Shown here in pieces: positions 6,666-12,888 of a DNA stretch of 12,888 bases. Position 1 is the first letter of the stretch, and every line of letters begins with the position of its first letter. The DNA comes from Gemmatimonadota bacterium. Lineage in GTDB: Bacteria > Latescibacterota > UBA2968 > UBA8231. The stretch covers positions 1 to 12,888 of the forward strand of contig VXZF01000561.1 in assembly GCA_009845645.1 (NCBI GenBank), written 5' to 3'. Below the pieces are notes generated by a model that saw nothing but the letters and a program-made list of their open reading frames with translations, searched no databases and was not told where the DNA came from. The position numbers and the translations under genes were made by a program.

Positions 6666-8417
6666 CTACCTAGCCAGCAAGGGTGGTGACACGCCTTTCC
6701 CCCCTTTCAACACCAGGAAATTCCTGGCCTCATCCACAGCGGGCTTCCCGGCGGGGTCCACCTTCATGGGCCCTCCGTTCCCGCCGTTGGCATCCTTGTC
6801 CCAGATTCTGTCATCATACCCATCGGGAGCATACTGACAGATGTAGGCTTTGCGCACGCTATCGGTGTTGTTGGCCCCTGTAAAGTGCGGCGTCAGGCTC
6901 CAGAAGATCGCCGCCGAGCCCGCCTTGACCGGCACACAGACGGCATCGTCGGATCTAAGGCCGCTGATCGTCCAGCCACCGTTGCTCTCATCGAACTCGT
7001 GAAGCAGCGGCCCTCGCCGGAAGAGCCCCGGCACGAACCACGGGCAGCCGTTTTCCTCGGTTGCATCGTTGAGTGCTACCCAGCACGACAGGTATTGCAG
7101 GGGGTCAATGAACGCAAGGCCAATGTCCTGATGGCAGGGGAAAACCCGCCCAGGGCAGGGCTTCGTGTATACCGCCTGCTCCCGGTACAGCCGCACATCG
7201 TCGCAGTTGAGCAGGTCGTGGCAAACCTTCTGGAAGAACAGGCCGGCGCAGAATGAGCGGGCAAGCGCCGACCCCCGGGCCAGGCCGCTCGTAATGGTGA
7301 TCCGATCAGCATTCGCAATCGTGCGCGACGGCTGCTGCCGCCCCCTGGCTTCGAGGCGCCGCACACTCTCGTGCTCGAGCCGATCGAATTCATCCCGCAG
7401 CTGCCCGATCTCCGCAGCGCTGAAGGCATCCTCGACCACAGTGAACCCCTGGAGATCCATATCGTCCGCCTGATCCCTGGTGAGGATCCGGAGAGGAGCA
7501 TCCTTGCGTGTCGGCAGGAGCGACGGGTGCTTGCTCGAGCTGCTGAACTCCATGGCCGGATGCCGCGGCAGTCGCGCGTTGTGCTGAGCAGCCGGCGTCG
7601 GCTCGTCGCCCGTGGACCAGCGTGCGGTTCCGTCGAAGCCGAGGCGCTCCCACAACACGTGCGGCCACTCCCTGAAGCCGCTTGAGATGTAGTGGCATGC
7701 GTAGACCTGGCGAAAGACGGTCGGGTCGCGCCCCATCAACCCCCGATGCCACAAATGGCCGTCGAAGATCACGGCTGTTCCCCTCTTTGCCACGATGTGC
7801 ACCTCCTCCGCCCCTGCCGCTTCGTTCTCCTCGAAGATCTCCTTCCTCAGCCTGGCACCTAGCTCCGGGTCGCCTGAGTGCGTGCGATAGCCCGCCCACT
7901 TTCCCTGCCGGAGGTCATCGTGGTGAAGCTTGCGGCGAAGGTGGCCGCCTGTCTGTAGCGCGAGCGTGCCGATCTCCTCGTCCACGTCCACGAGCGGAAT
8001 CCACACACCGATGCAGCCCGGAAGCGGGGTTCCGTCACAATGCCAGCTCTGCGACCACTGGCTGCCCTTCCACCAGTAGTGGCTCTTGATGCCCTCGGGC
8101 TCTTCCCCGCCCAAGGCATCCTTGAGCGGTCCGCGCAGCTTCGGATGCAGCATGAAAGCGCGGCAGACGGGGTCGTGGATGTGGCACTGATCCGTGTCGA
8201 TAAGATGGTCGGCGCTTTCCGCCGGCGGGACGATTCCCTCGACGGGGATTTCGCCCGCGTGCACGGCGTCCATATGCCGGATGAGCCCGTCGCACTCGTC
8301 GGCGGTGAAGAGCGAAGGCACGGCGACCCACCCGTCGCGAGCGTACTTCCGCCTCTGCTCGGTGGTGAGGCCCGCTACCTCCACGTGGCTGGGTTGGGTG
8401 TGTTCGGAGCCGGACAT
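6666..8417 (-). CDS. Tandem double-domain PhyH Fe(II)/2-oxoglutarate dioxygenase, 583 aa
   Basis: Two complete PhyH domains in one polypeptide. Domain 1 (about 15-260) opens LTTEQRRKYARDGWVAV (17-33) and has H126-C-D128 (SWHCDG), distal His224 (HLWHRG) and Arg236. Domain 2 (about 311-545) opens ILTRDQADDMDLQGFTVVED and has H429-Q-D431 (CHQDIG), distal His511 (TPHFTG) and Arg522. Both iron triads look intact, so two oxidations per protein are possible. A linker rich in Ser, Pro and Lys (about 268-310) separates them. The frame stays open upstream to 8714, but those 99 residues are antisense-like Arg-rich translation of the quinoprotein gene; MSGSEH at 8415-8417 sits right before the PhyH opening. 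No clear SD precedes it, and the quinoprotein stop is 14 nt upstream, suggesting translational coupling. The gene is GC-richer than the two single-domain PhyH genes, which argues for a different origin. Two fused PhyH domains are unusual; the substrate is unknown. Confidence 0.85.
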   Translation of the reverse strand: MSGSEHTQPSHVEVAGLTTEQRRKYARDGWVAVPSLFTADECDGLIRHMDAVHAGEIPVEGIVPPAESADHLIDTDQCHIHDPVCRAFMLHPKLRGPLKDALGGEEPEGIKSHYWWKGSQWSQSWHCDGTPLPGCIGVWIPLVDVDEEIGTLALQTGGHLRRKLHHDDLRQGKWAGYRTHSGDPELGARLRKEIFEENEAAGAEEVHIVAKRGTAVIFDGHLWHRGLMGRDPTVFRQVYACHYISSGFREWPHVLWERLGFDGTARWSTGDEPTPAAQHNARLPRHPAMEFSSSSKHPSLLPTRKDAPLRILTRDQADDMDLQGFTVVEDAFSAAEIGQLRDEFDRLEHESVRRLEARGRQQPSRTIANADRITITSGLARGSALARSFCAGLFFQKVCHDLLNCDDVRLYREQAVYTKPCPGRVFPCHQDIGLAFIDPLQYLSCWVALNDATEENGCPWFVPGLFRRGPLLHEFDESNGGWTISGLRSDDAVCVPVKAGSAAIFWSLTPHFTGANNTDSVRKAYICQYAPDGYDDRIWDKDANGGNGGPMKVDPAGKPAVDEARNFLVLKGGKGVSPPLLAR

Positions 8418-8431
8418 TTCAGTGGGAATCG

Positions 8432-8887
8432 CTACTTCGGTCGCGCGAAGGCGACGAGCGCGGCGTCCGATCCGGTGCCCGTCGCAATGACGACGAACTG
8501 GCGTCCCGACCGCGCGCGGTAGGTCATTGGGTTCGCCTTCGTTGGAAACGGCGTCGCGCCGCGCCAGACCTCGGTGCCCGTCTCCGCGTCGAGAGCCACC
8601 ACGCGCGTGTACATGGTGGAGAGGTAGAGGATGTTGCCGATCATGATGGGCGTTGCCTGAAATGGGCCCGGCCGGGTGCCGTACTCCTCGAGGGGCATCT
8701 CGTTCGGCTCCCATTGCCAGACGATCTCCAGTTCGTCCACGTTGGCGGCCGTAATATCCCCAACCGCCGAGTACTTAGTGTGCGCCTGCTCGGCACCGAC
8801 GTACGGCCATTCAATCATGGCACCCGGTTCTTGGGCGCCCGCGAGGGCGGTAGATAAGAGGGCGGCTGTCGCAACTAATCGCTTCAT
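8432..8887 (-). CDS. Quinoprotein (PQQ-propeller dehydrogenase) remnant with an internal in-frame deletion, 151 aa
   Basis: The protein opens with a Sec signal peptide (MKRLVATAALLSTALAGAQ), so it is exported. It continues as the N-terminus of a membrane/periplasmic quinoprotein glucose/alcohol dehydrogenase: YVGAEQAHTKYSAVGDIT (29-46), then VVALDAETGTEVWR (96-109), the first propeller tryptophan-docking motif. It then jumps straight to the family's C-terminal block, KANPMTYRARSGRQFVVIA (117-135) and ALVAFARP. Normal family members are about 600 residues, so most blades are missing. The junction falls around residues 99-113, a motif that recurs in every blade, so recombination between blade repeats is the likely cause. 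The PQQ site would be absent and catalysis is not expected. The ORF is intact with a TAG stop, 14 nt before the double-PhyH start; no SD is visible. Element copy C lies 57 nt upstream. It may survive as a leader ORF or be a decaying gene. Confidence 0.75.
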   Translation of the reverse strand: MKRLVATAALLSTALAGAQEPGAMIEWPYVGAEQAHTKYSAVGDITAANVDELEIVWQWEPNEMPLEEYGTRPGPFQATPIMIGNILYLSTMYTRVVALDAETGTEVWRGATPFPTKANPMTYRARSGRQFVVIATGTGSDAALVAFARPK

Positions 8888-9219
8888 GAAGAGGACAACT
8901 GAATCATAGTTTCGCGGCGTATTCTAGATATCATGGATTGACCTATGTATAGAAAAAATAAAGGCATCGATATGGTTCTATGCAATTCGCTGAAAACGCT
9001 ACAATTCACCGAGAACGTTCGCAAGAGTCCGGCAGAGTCCCTGATGACTCGCCTGTCGTCGCATCGAATTGTTCGGGAATTACACGCCGGTGTAAATATG
9101 ATGCGGCTATTCCCTCGGTCAACCAAGAATGTTGATTTTGAGTTTGGTGATCAGCTAGAGATGAAAGTGCACGCTCAATTTGAACTCGAAAAACTAGCCT
9201 GTTGAGCTTTTGCCCCAAA
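8888..9219. other. 332-bp intergenic region holding element copy C; otherwise nothing recognised
   Basis: Apart from the element at 8945-8984 no gene is recognisable. A plus-strand 86-codon frame (8945-9205) and minus-strand frames of 70-80 codons exist, but they show no family motif or SD and begin at or cross the element. No terminator is visible after the lipoprotein stop at 9220. Confidence 0.5.
8945..8984 (-). promoter_or_regulatory. Intergenic element copy C (candidate promoter/operator)
   Basis: A second full-length 40-bp copy, on the minus strand TGCATAGAACC...GATGCC followed by TTTATTTTTTCTATACAT. Relative to copy A it has a one-base insertion in the A/T tract compensated by a one-base loss in the centre, so the distance between the TGCATAG and CTATACAT arms is the same. 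Preserved spacing with drifting middle bases suggests a site bound by protein rather than a coding repeat. It lies 57 nt before the quinoprotein start. Confidence 0.5.
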
Positions 9220-10011
9220 TCAATCGATTGGAGTACTCTCTAGCGTCTTCAGCCAGCGATAGCCGTAGGCCGGAACTTCGGGTGACCCGGTCATGCCGTC
9301 GGGAAACATGCTGAACCGCTCGACGCGCAGGCGGTAGCCGTAGTCGTGCCAAGGCTGGAAGCCTACGATCTCGCCGCGGAAGGGGGTGCCGTTGACGACC
9401 TTGCAGTACCCGGGATAGCCGTCGTCGCACTCGACCCTGTGGGCATCCACGGTAATCTCCTCTTCCATGCCCGTTGCCTCGGTTCTCGAGACGACTTCAC
9501 TCAATACGTACCGGCCATCGTCATACCTGTTGGCCCCAAGGATGTAGTGGTAGCCGGCTTCGTATTCGAAGTTAGTGATCATGTCGTCGTACGGCGCACC
9601 GTCCACCACTAGGCAGAAGTCGTCACTCTGGGCGCATAGCACCCGCGTCGGGCCCACCGACAAGGTTGCGGGGGTGGATGGTGCCGGGGTCTTCTCCAGT
9701 TGCTCCAGTAGGCGGTAGGCGTACCGGCCGGCATCCTGCGGCGGTTCCTCTCCATCCCAGGGATCGTACTTGCCGATCCGCAGGCGATAGTCGTAGCCGG
9801 CCTCGTATTCGAATCCTTCGATTCCGTCGTAGAAGAACCCGCCGTCGATCACCATGCACGACTGTAGGCCCACGCCGTAGCACTTGGCTAGGGTGGGGCC
9901 GACGGTCACCTCCCGTATCTCGAGGTATCCGGCGTCCGGTCCTGTGGAACGGTCACAGCCAGCAAAGACCAAGGTCAGCAGGAAGAAGAGAGCGGGGCTT
10001 CTGGTGCGCAT
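9220..10011 (-). CDS. Lipoprotein with three tandem DUF4377-like domains, 263 aa
   Basis: A short hydrophobic leader ends in the lipobox LVFAGC (14-19), so Cys19 should be lipidated and the protein anchored in the outer or inner membrane, facing the periplasm or outside. Three homologous units follow, each with a cysteine pair, a buried GF/NF-x-YEAGY-like core and an LRV/LRI strand: unit 1 (33-80) C44/C52 with GFEYEAGYDYRLRI, unit 2 (117-165) C126/C133 with NFEYEAGYHYILGA, unit 3 (187-232) C195/C203 with GFQPWHDYGYRLRV. This arrangement is that of DUF4377, a domain of unknown function usually present singly in lipoproteins. The ATG at 10009-10011 has GGAGGA at 10017-10022. The flavoprotein gene ends 95 bp upstream, so co-transcription is possible but not obvious. 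I cannot assign a function beyond envelope location; the cysteine pairs probably form disulfides. Confidence 0.75.
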   Translation of the reverse strand: MRTRSPALFFLLTLVFAGCDRSTGPDAGYLEIREVTVGPTLAKCYGVGLQSCMVIDGGFFYDGIEGFEYEAGYDYRLRIGKYDPWDGEEPPQDAGRYAYRLLEQLEKTPAPSTPATLSVGPTRVLCAQSDDFCLVVDGAPYDDMITNFEYEAGYHYILGANRYDDGRYVLSEVVSRTEATGMEEEITVDAHRVECDDGYPGYCKVVNGTPFRGEIVGFQPWHDYGYRLRVERFSMFPDGMTGSPEVPAYGYRWLKTLESTPID

Positions 10012-10106
10012 TGGCGTCCTCCTTCGGTACGGCTACCGCCGCCACCCTGCGTCCCGCATTGGATCGCAACAGGCTCTGACGGCTCTACTCCAGAATATAC
10101 CGAAAG

Positions 10107-11441
10107 CTATAGCCCCTGCATCGCTGATTCGGGATCGAGAATTACATCAGCAGCAATCAACCGATCCTGTAGCTCGGCTATCGGCACGCTGCGACTATCC
10201 ACACCTGTTGCCCTTGCTATCGCCGCGGCCGTGCCAGCAGCCTGCCCCATGCCCATTGAGTTGGCTGTGACTCGACTTGATGCTAGGGCCTCTGAAGTTG
10301 CCGAGTGACAACGACCCGCAACCCAGAGATTCTCTAGGCTCTGCGGCAGCAACGTTCTGTACGAAATATCGTATGGCGGTACGATCGGCTGATCGTGATA
10401 CCCGGCTGCGTCCTTGGGATGCCGGTCTATCCTCCACGCCCCAAGCACTACCACGTCATCCTGTCGTCTCGCAGTTCTTATATCGTCGCCGGGCAGCATG
10501 TAATCGCCGACGATTCTTCTGGATTCTCGCGCTCCAGCAGTCGGGCCACTGGTGAAAAAGTAGGCGTCTTTGAACTCGGGTAGTGCTTCTTTCCAGAGCT
10601 CGAACATGGTCCACGCATCGCGTCGGCCCTGGATTTCTGCGTTCGTCCAGTCTTGCGGATTCGTTGCGTTGCCGGGAGTGCGAATCACATTGAAATAGAT
10701 GTCTCGACCTGAGAAAGTTGCCGGCCACGGAACCCCATAAAGGCCGATCTTTCCTGCGGCACGTGCCTTCTCCAGAACGGCCGCACACTTGCGACGCAGC
10801 TCAAATGTAAGTTCGACAAAGCCAATTCGGAAGTGCAAGCTCATCGGCTGAAGCGACTCGGCGACCTCGTATGGACATCCTGCCCAGGCGGCGACGTCGG
10901 CATCACCCGTGGCATCGATAACGTACTTGGGCCGTATAGCGACGAGGCCATCTTTGTTACTGACTACGACAGTGTCCACTCGGTCGCCCTTCACGATCAC
11001 GTCAGACACCTGTGTGTGGAAAAGCAGATTCACGCCAGACTCGACTAAAATTTCATCTGAAGCCTTCTTGAACAGCTCCGGATCAGTGCGCGGAATTACG
11101 CGATCAGGATGCTTTTCGACCTCGGTAAAATCACCGTTCACGTTGTATGAGAGATGTGGAGCCTGCCCGGGCTCAACCACACCCATTCGTTCGAGCATCT
11201 CAAAGACAAGTCCACCCACAACAGGCTTACCCGTCTCTTCGTAGACGAATCCATCGAACGCCGAGCCGATGATGTTCGTAAAGAACCCACCGGCAAAGCC
11301 CATGCGGTCAACTGCCATCACAGAAGCACCGTTCCGCGCCGCGCCAACAGCCGCACCAATACCCGCCAGCCCCGTTCCGCAAACGAGAACATCGGGTTCG
11401 GCGACTACGGGAAGTGATTTTGTGTACTGGATTATCGACAT
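10107..11441 (-). CDS. FAD-dependent oxidoreductase (FAD_oxidored family), 444 aa
   Basis: Soluble flavoprotein of the FAD_oxidored (PF12831) group, abundant in Planctomycetes and Poribacteria-like genomes and generally of unknown substrate. The dinucleotide fold is DVLVCGTGLAGIGAAVGAA (17-35), with G22-x-G24-xx-G27 and the ribose-binding Asp45 at the end of beta 2 (VMAVDR). The AGGFFTN block (50-56), YVIDATGDADVAAWAG in mid-protein and LENLWVAGRCHSATSEALAS near the C-terminus are family landmarks. The latter two contact FAD. Length is normal. The start codon (11439-11441) has only a weak purine-rich AGAAAGAAG upstream. The IS4-type transposase stop lies about 30 bp further on, so the original promoter may have been displaced by the insertion. 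The lipoprotein gene follows on the same strand after 95 bp. Typical substrates in the family are sugars, hydroxy acids or small molecules; none can be assigned here. Confidence 0.87.
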   Translation of the reverse strand: MSIIQYTKSLPVVAEPDVLVCGTGLAGIGAAVGAARNGASVMAVDRMGFAGGFFTNIIGSAFDGFVYEETGKPVVGGLVFEMLERMGVVEPGQAPHLSYNVNGDFTEVEKHPDRVIPRTDPELFKKASDEILVESGVNLLFHTQVSDVIVKGDRVDTVVVSNKDGLVAIRPKYVIDATGDADVAAWAGCPYEVAESLQPMSLHFRIGFVELTFELRRKCAAVLEKARAAGKIGLYGVPWPATFSGRDIYFNVIRTPGNATNPQDWTNAEIQGRRDAWTMFELWKEALPEFKDAYFFTSGPTAGARESRRIVGDYMLPGDDIRTARRQDDVVVLGAWRIDRHPKDAAGYHDQPIVPPYDISYRTLLPQSLENLWVAGRCHSATSEALASSRVTANSMGMGQAAGTAAAIARATGVDSRSVPIAELQDRLIAADVILDPESAMQGL

Positions 11442-11455
11442 GGTTTGCTTCTTTC

Positions 11456-12545
11456 TTACATTCAGTGATGTTACGCAGCCTTTAGCTTTTGCAATTCCTC
11501 AAAGGCGTGTCGAATGGCCTTGAGATAGAGTTTTGACCGGAGGGCAAATGGATTCATCCGCTGCTTGATGTGCAGCCACTCTAAGGAGAAGGCCGCATAG
11601 AGGGCCATAAAGACGTGGTTGCTTTGGGTACGGACCCGTTTGGTCCGCGACTTGGCCAACGCGGCATGGGACTTGAGCGTTTTATGAAAGACTTCGACTT
11701 TCCACCGTTTTTGATAGATCGTCTCAAGGGCGTCTTCATGCGGGTCGAGATCACTACAGGCTAGATACAAAATGCCGGTGCTGTCGTCTTTGTTTGTAAA
11801 GATGCACCGATGCAGAAGGACCGGAAAGGGGAGTCCTTTGATCCAGGCGGTTACCGGCGTGGGGGCTGACCAGTCCAGCGTATCGATGCGCACGAAGCGG
11901 CCGTGGGCTTTGTCTTGGGGACTCAAGGCGACCGTCCGGTTGGATTTGAGGGCGACGATAAAGTGCTTTTTCAGGTCCTGGCGGATAAACAACAGGTTTT
12001 CCTTGGCCGAAAACCAACTATCGGCCAACACATAGCGGTAGCGCAGGCGATTCTGCTGGCAGGTGCGTAGCATCTGCCGCAGCAGTTGGTTTTTGCTCAC
12101 CTCGCTTTTGCGTTTGACCCGCCGCGTTTGCCGATCGCAAAACAGAATCGGTTTACGTACTAACTCGTAGGCCACTGGCACACTGACATCGCTGGCCTGA
12201 TAGATGCAATTGAGCAGATTCAAGCCTTTGACCGAGCGGTTTATACTATGATCGAAGTGCCAACAGATCAACTTATTTTCATCCGTATACGGCTTTTGCT
12301 GAATCGTGTCATCGAAAATGGGCACCCCGTCTTCACGCTCGATGGTGCGCACTACGGATTTGACTTGATGCCATAGCTCTTTCGACGTGTACTCGGCCTC
12401 GTCGTCATTGCCATGCACGGGACGACCTACGCGATTGCCGGGGATATTCTCCAAAAAGAAGGACGGCTCTTGTAACTTTTCTCCGCTACCAATCGTTAGT
12501 ATAGACGAAGGACTATGGGAAGCGGATGTCTGAGGCATCGGGACC
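11456..12545 (-). mobile_element. IS4-family insertion sequence; ends not resolved
   Basis: The unit is defined by the transposase gene, with little space on either side: about 30 bp to the flavoprotein start on the left and direct overlap with the Nudix-like frame on the right. I looked for terminal inverted repeats near 11442-11475 and 12480-12560 and saw only weak similarity (GTTACGCAGCC near 11470 against GTTACAAGAGCC on the other strand near 12475), so the limits given are approximate. No target-site duplication was identified. Confidence 0.45.
11471..12538 (-). CDS. IS4-family DDE transposase, about 355 aa
   Basis: RNase H-like transposase of the IS4 group with the block IFDDTIQQKPYTDE...ICWHFDHS. 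The first catalytic Asp is in FDDT (about residue 76), the second in YVLADSWFS (173) and the Glu in YQKRWKVEVFHKTLK (282). The last fits the YREK signature Y-x2-R-x3-E-x6-K exactly, so the active site looks intact. The C-terminus (FALRSKLYLKAIRHAFEELQKLKAA) ends normally with TAA. The frame is open to 12652, but ATG 12536-12538 places about 50 residues before the conserved TSKELW block, the usual distance, so I prefer it. The first ~45 residues are less typical of the family than the rest, and could be altered. The gene overlaps the antisense Nudix-like start at 12515 by 24 nt. Confidence 0.85.
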   Translation of the reverse strand: MPQTSASHSPSSILTIGSGEKLQEPSFFLENIPGNRVGRPVHGNDDEAEYTSKELWHQVKSVVRTIEREDGVPIFDDTIQQKPYTDENKLICWHFDHSINRSVKGLNLLNCIYQASDVSVPVAYELVRKPILFCDRQTRRVKRKSEVSKNQLLRQMLRTCQQNRLRYRYVLADSWFSAKENLLFIRQDLKKHFIVALKSNRTVALSPQDKAHGRFVRIDTLDWSAPTPVTAWIKGLPFPVLLHRCIFTNKDDSTGILYLACSDLDPHEDALETIYQKRWKVEVFHKTLKSHAALAKSRTKRVRTQSNHVFMALYAAFSLEWLHIKQRMNPFALRSKLYLKAIRHAFEELQKLKAA

Positions 12546-12888
12546 CTGTCCTCGTCACCTGGTTTCCTTCTCACGATGTGCCGGAAGGACAACGCCACGG
12601 CTTTGGTGGTATTTGCCTGACAGACAACGGCGAGGTTGTGCTGGCTACGCAAGATGGGGAAACGTGGGGATTCCCGGCAGGCAGACCAGAAGGAAGCGAG
12701 TCGTGGGAGGAAGCATGCGTTGAGGTCAGAGAGGCAAAGCTATTGGGATTCTCACGCGGAGAGTGCATCAGGGGGCACGAAAAGGGTCTGGTACTTGTGC
12801 GCTCCATCTGGCTAGCGAAAGTCGAGCTCAATGAGTGGGCGCCCGAACACGAGACGCTGGCGCGCAAACTGGTTCAACCGGAAGGACT
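12515..12888 (+). CDS. Nudix-like hydrolase gene lacking the Nudix catalytic core, 3'-truncated by the window edge
   Basis: The frame reads DPVLVTWFPSHDVPEG, then GFGGICLTDNGEVVLATQDG and WGFPAGRPEGSE, the classic approach to a Nudix box. It ends in a typical tail: LLGFSRGECIRGHEKGLVLV, RSIWLAKVELNEW. Between them, where family members have G-x5-E-x7-R-E-U-x-E-E-x-G-U, the sequence is GRPEGSESWEEACVEVREAK. The first Gly and Glu fit, but REUxEE is absent; about nine to ten residues (like TLRREVLEE) seem deleted between WE and EACV (around 12704-12715). The metal-binding glutamates are thus lost, and pyrophosphohydrolase activity is unlikely. The ATG at 12515 follows GAAGGA very closely (2 nt), so the start is uncertain; the frame is open to a TAG at 12497. 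The gene is antisense to the transposase start and runs off the window. An assembly artefact at the deletion is possible. Confidence 0.6.
   Translation, partial: MGSGCLRHRDPVLVTWFPSHDVPEGQRHGFGGICLTDNGEVVLATQDGETWGFPAGRPEGSESWEEACVEVREAKLLGFSRGECIRGHEKGLVLVRSIWLAKVELNEWAPEHETLARKLVQPEG

Noticed and set aside
8418..8714. Upstream extension of the double-PhyH frame by 99 residues
   Set aside because: It is Arg/Gly/His-rich translation of the quinoprotein gene in another frame and precedes the natural PhyH opening; the quinoprotein frame there has family motifs.
8945..9205. Plus-strand 86-codon frame starting MYRKNK, exactly at element copy C; copies A and B also read MY(R/G)KNK
   Set aside because: The shared peptide comes from the conserved element; downstream sequences of the three copies are unrelated, no SD precedes the ATG, and element position relative to minus-strand starts explains conservation better.
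12571..12867. Minus-strand 98-codon frame upstream of the transposase
   Set aside because: Ser/Pro-rich antisense shadow of the Nudix-like gene, with no motif of its own.
1..12888. CRISPR array, tRNA or rRNA genes
   Set aside because: No regularly spaced direct repeats and no cloverleaf or rRNA signature was seen on reading both strands by eye.

Overview
The window looks like a contig from an uncultured, probably marine or sponge-associated bacterium of the Poribacteria / Latescibacterota / Planctomycetes sphere. This rests on general knowledge of those lineages: many phytanoyl-CoA-dioxygenase-like (PhyH) Fe(II)/2-oxoglutarate oxygenases, PQQ-propeller quinoproteins, FAD_oxidored flavoproteins and uncharacterised glycan-active genes. 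No rRNA, tRNA or CRISPR array is visible, so the taxonomic call is inference.

Left arm (1-4890, + strand): a tight four-gene run with a 4-bp ATGA overlap and then gaps of 12 and 14 bp. It encodes the 3' part of a CE1/PHB-depolymerase-like esterase, a five-bladed-propeller glycoside-hydrolase-like protein, a large protein that looks like an alpha/alpha-barrel glycan enzyme, and a class I SAM methyltransferase. The outer genes are AT-rich and the two middle ones GC-rich, so the operon looks mosaic.

Middle arm (4908-8887, - strand): a PhyH protein, a second PhyH protein whose first iron-ligand histidine reads as asparagine, a 583-residue protein with two tandem PhyH domains, and a 151-residue quinoprotein that appears to be the two ends of a normally ~600-residue PQQ propeller joined in frame. 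This gives four PhyH domains in under 4 kb. Three intergenic spacers here carry the same TTTATTTTTyCyATACAT-type core (minus strand), 25-57 nt before a start codon. Two of the copies extend to 40 bp with near-inverted ends. It is a candidate lineage-specific promoter or operator. One copy is fused to a good intrinsic terminator.

Right arm (9220-12888): a lipoprotein with three DUF4377-like units, a 444-residue FAD_oxidored flavoprotein, an IS4-family transposase of about 355 residues that starts about 30 bp upstream of the flavoprotein, and a Nudix-like gene running off the end. The Nudix-like gene has lost the catalytic core of its Nudix box.

Taken together, the minus-strand block resembles a small-molecule oxidation island (Fe/2OG oxygenases, flavoprotein, quinoprotein) next to a separate glycan or ester degradation operon. 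The substrates cannot be read from the sequence. The most notable points are the recurrent intergenic element, the double-PhyH fusion, the Asn-for-His PhyH protein, and two genes (quinoprotein and Nudix) with apparent in-frame internal deletions.
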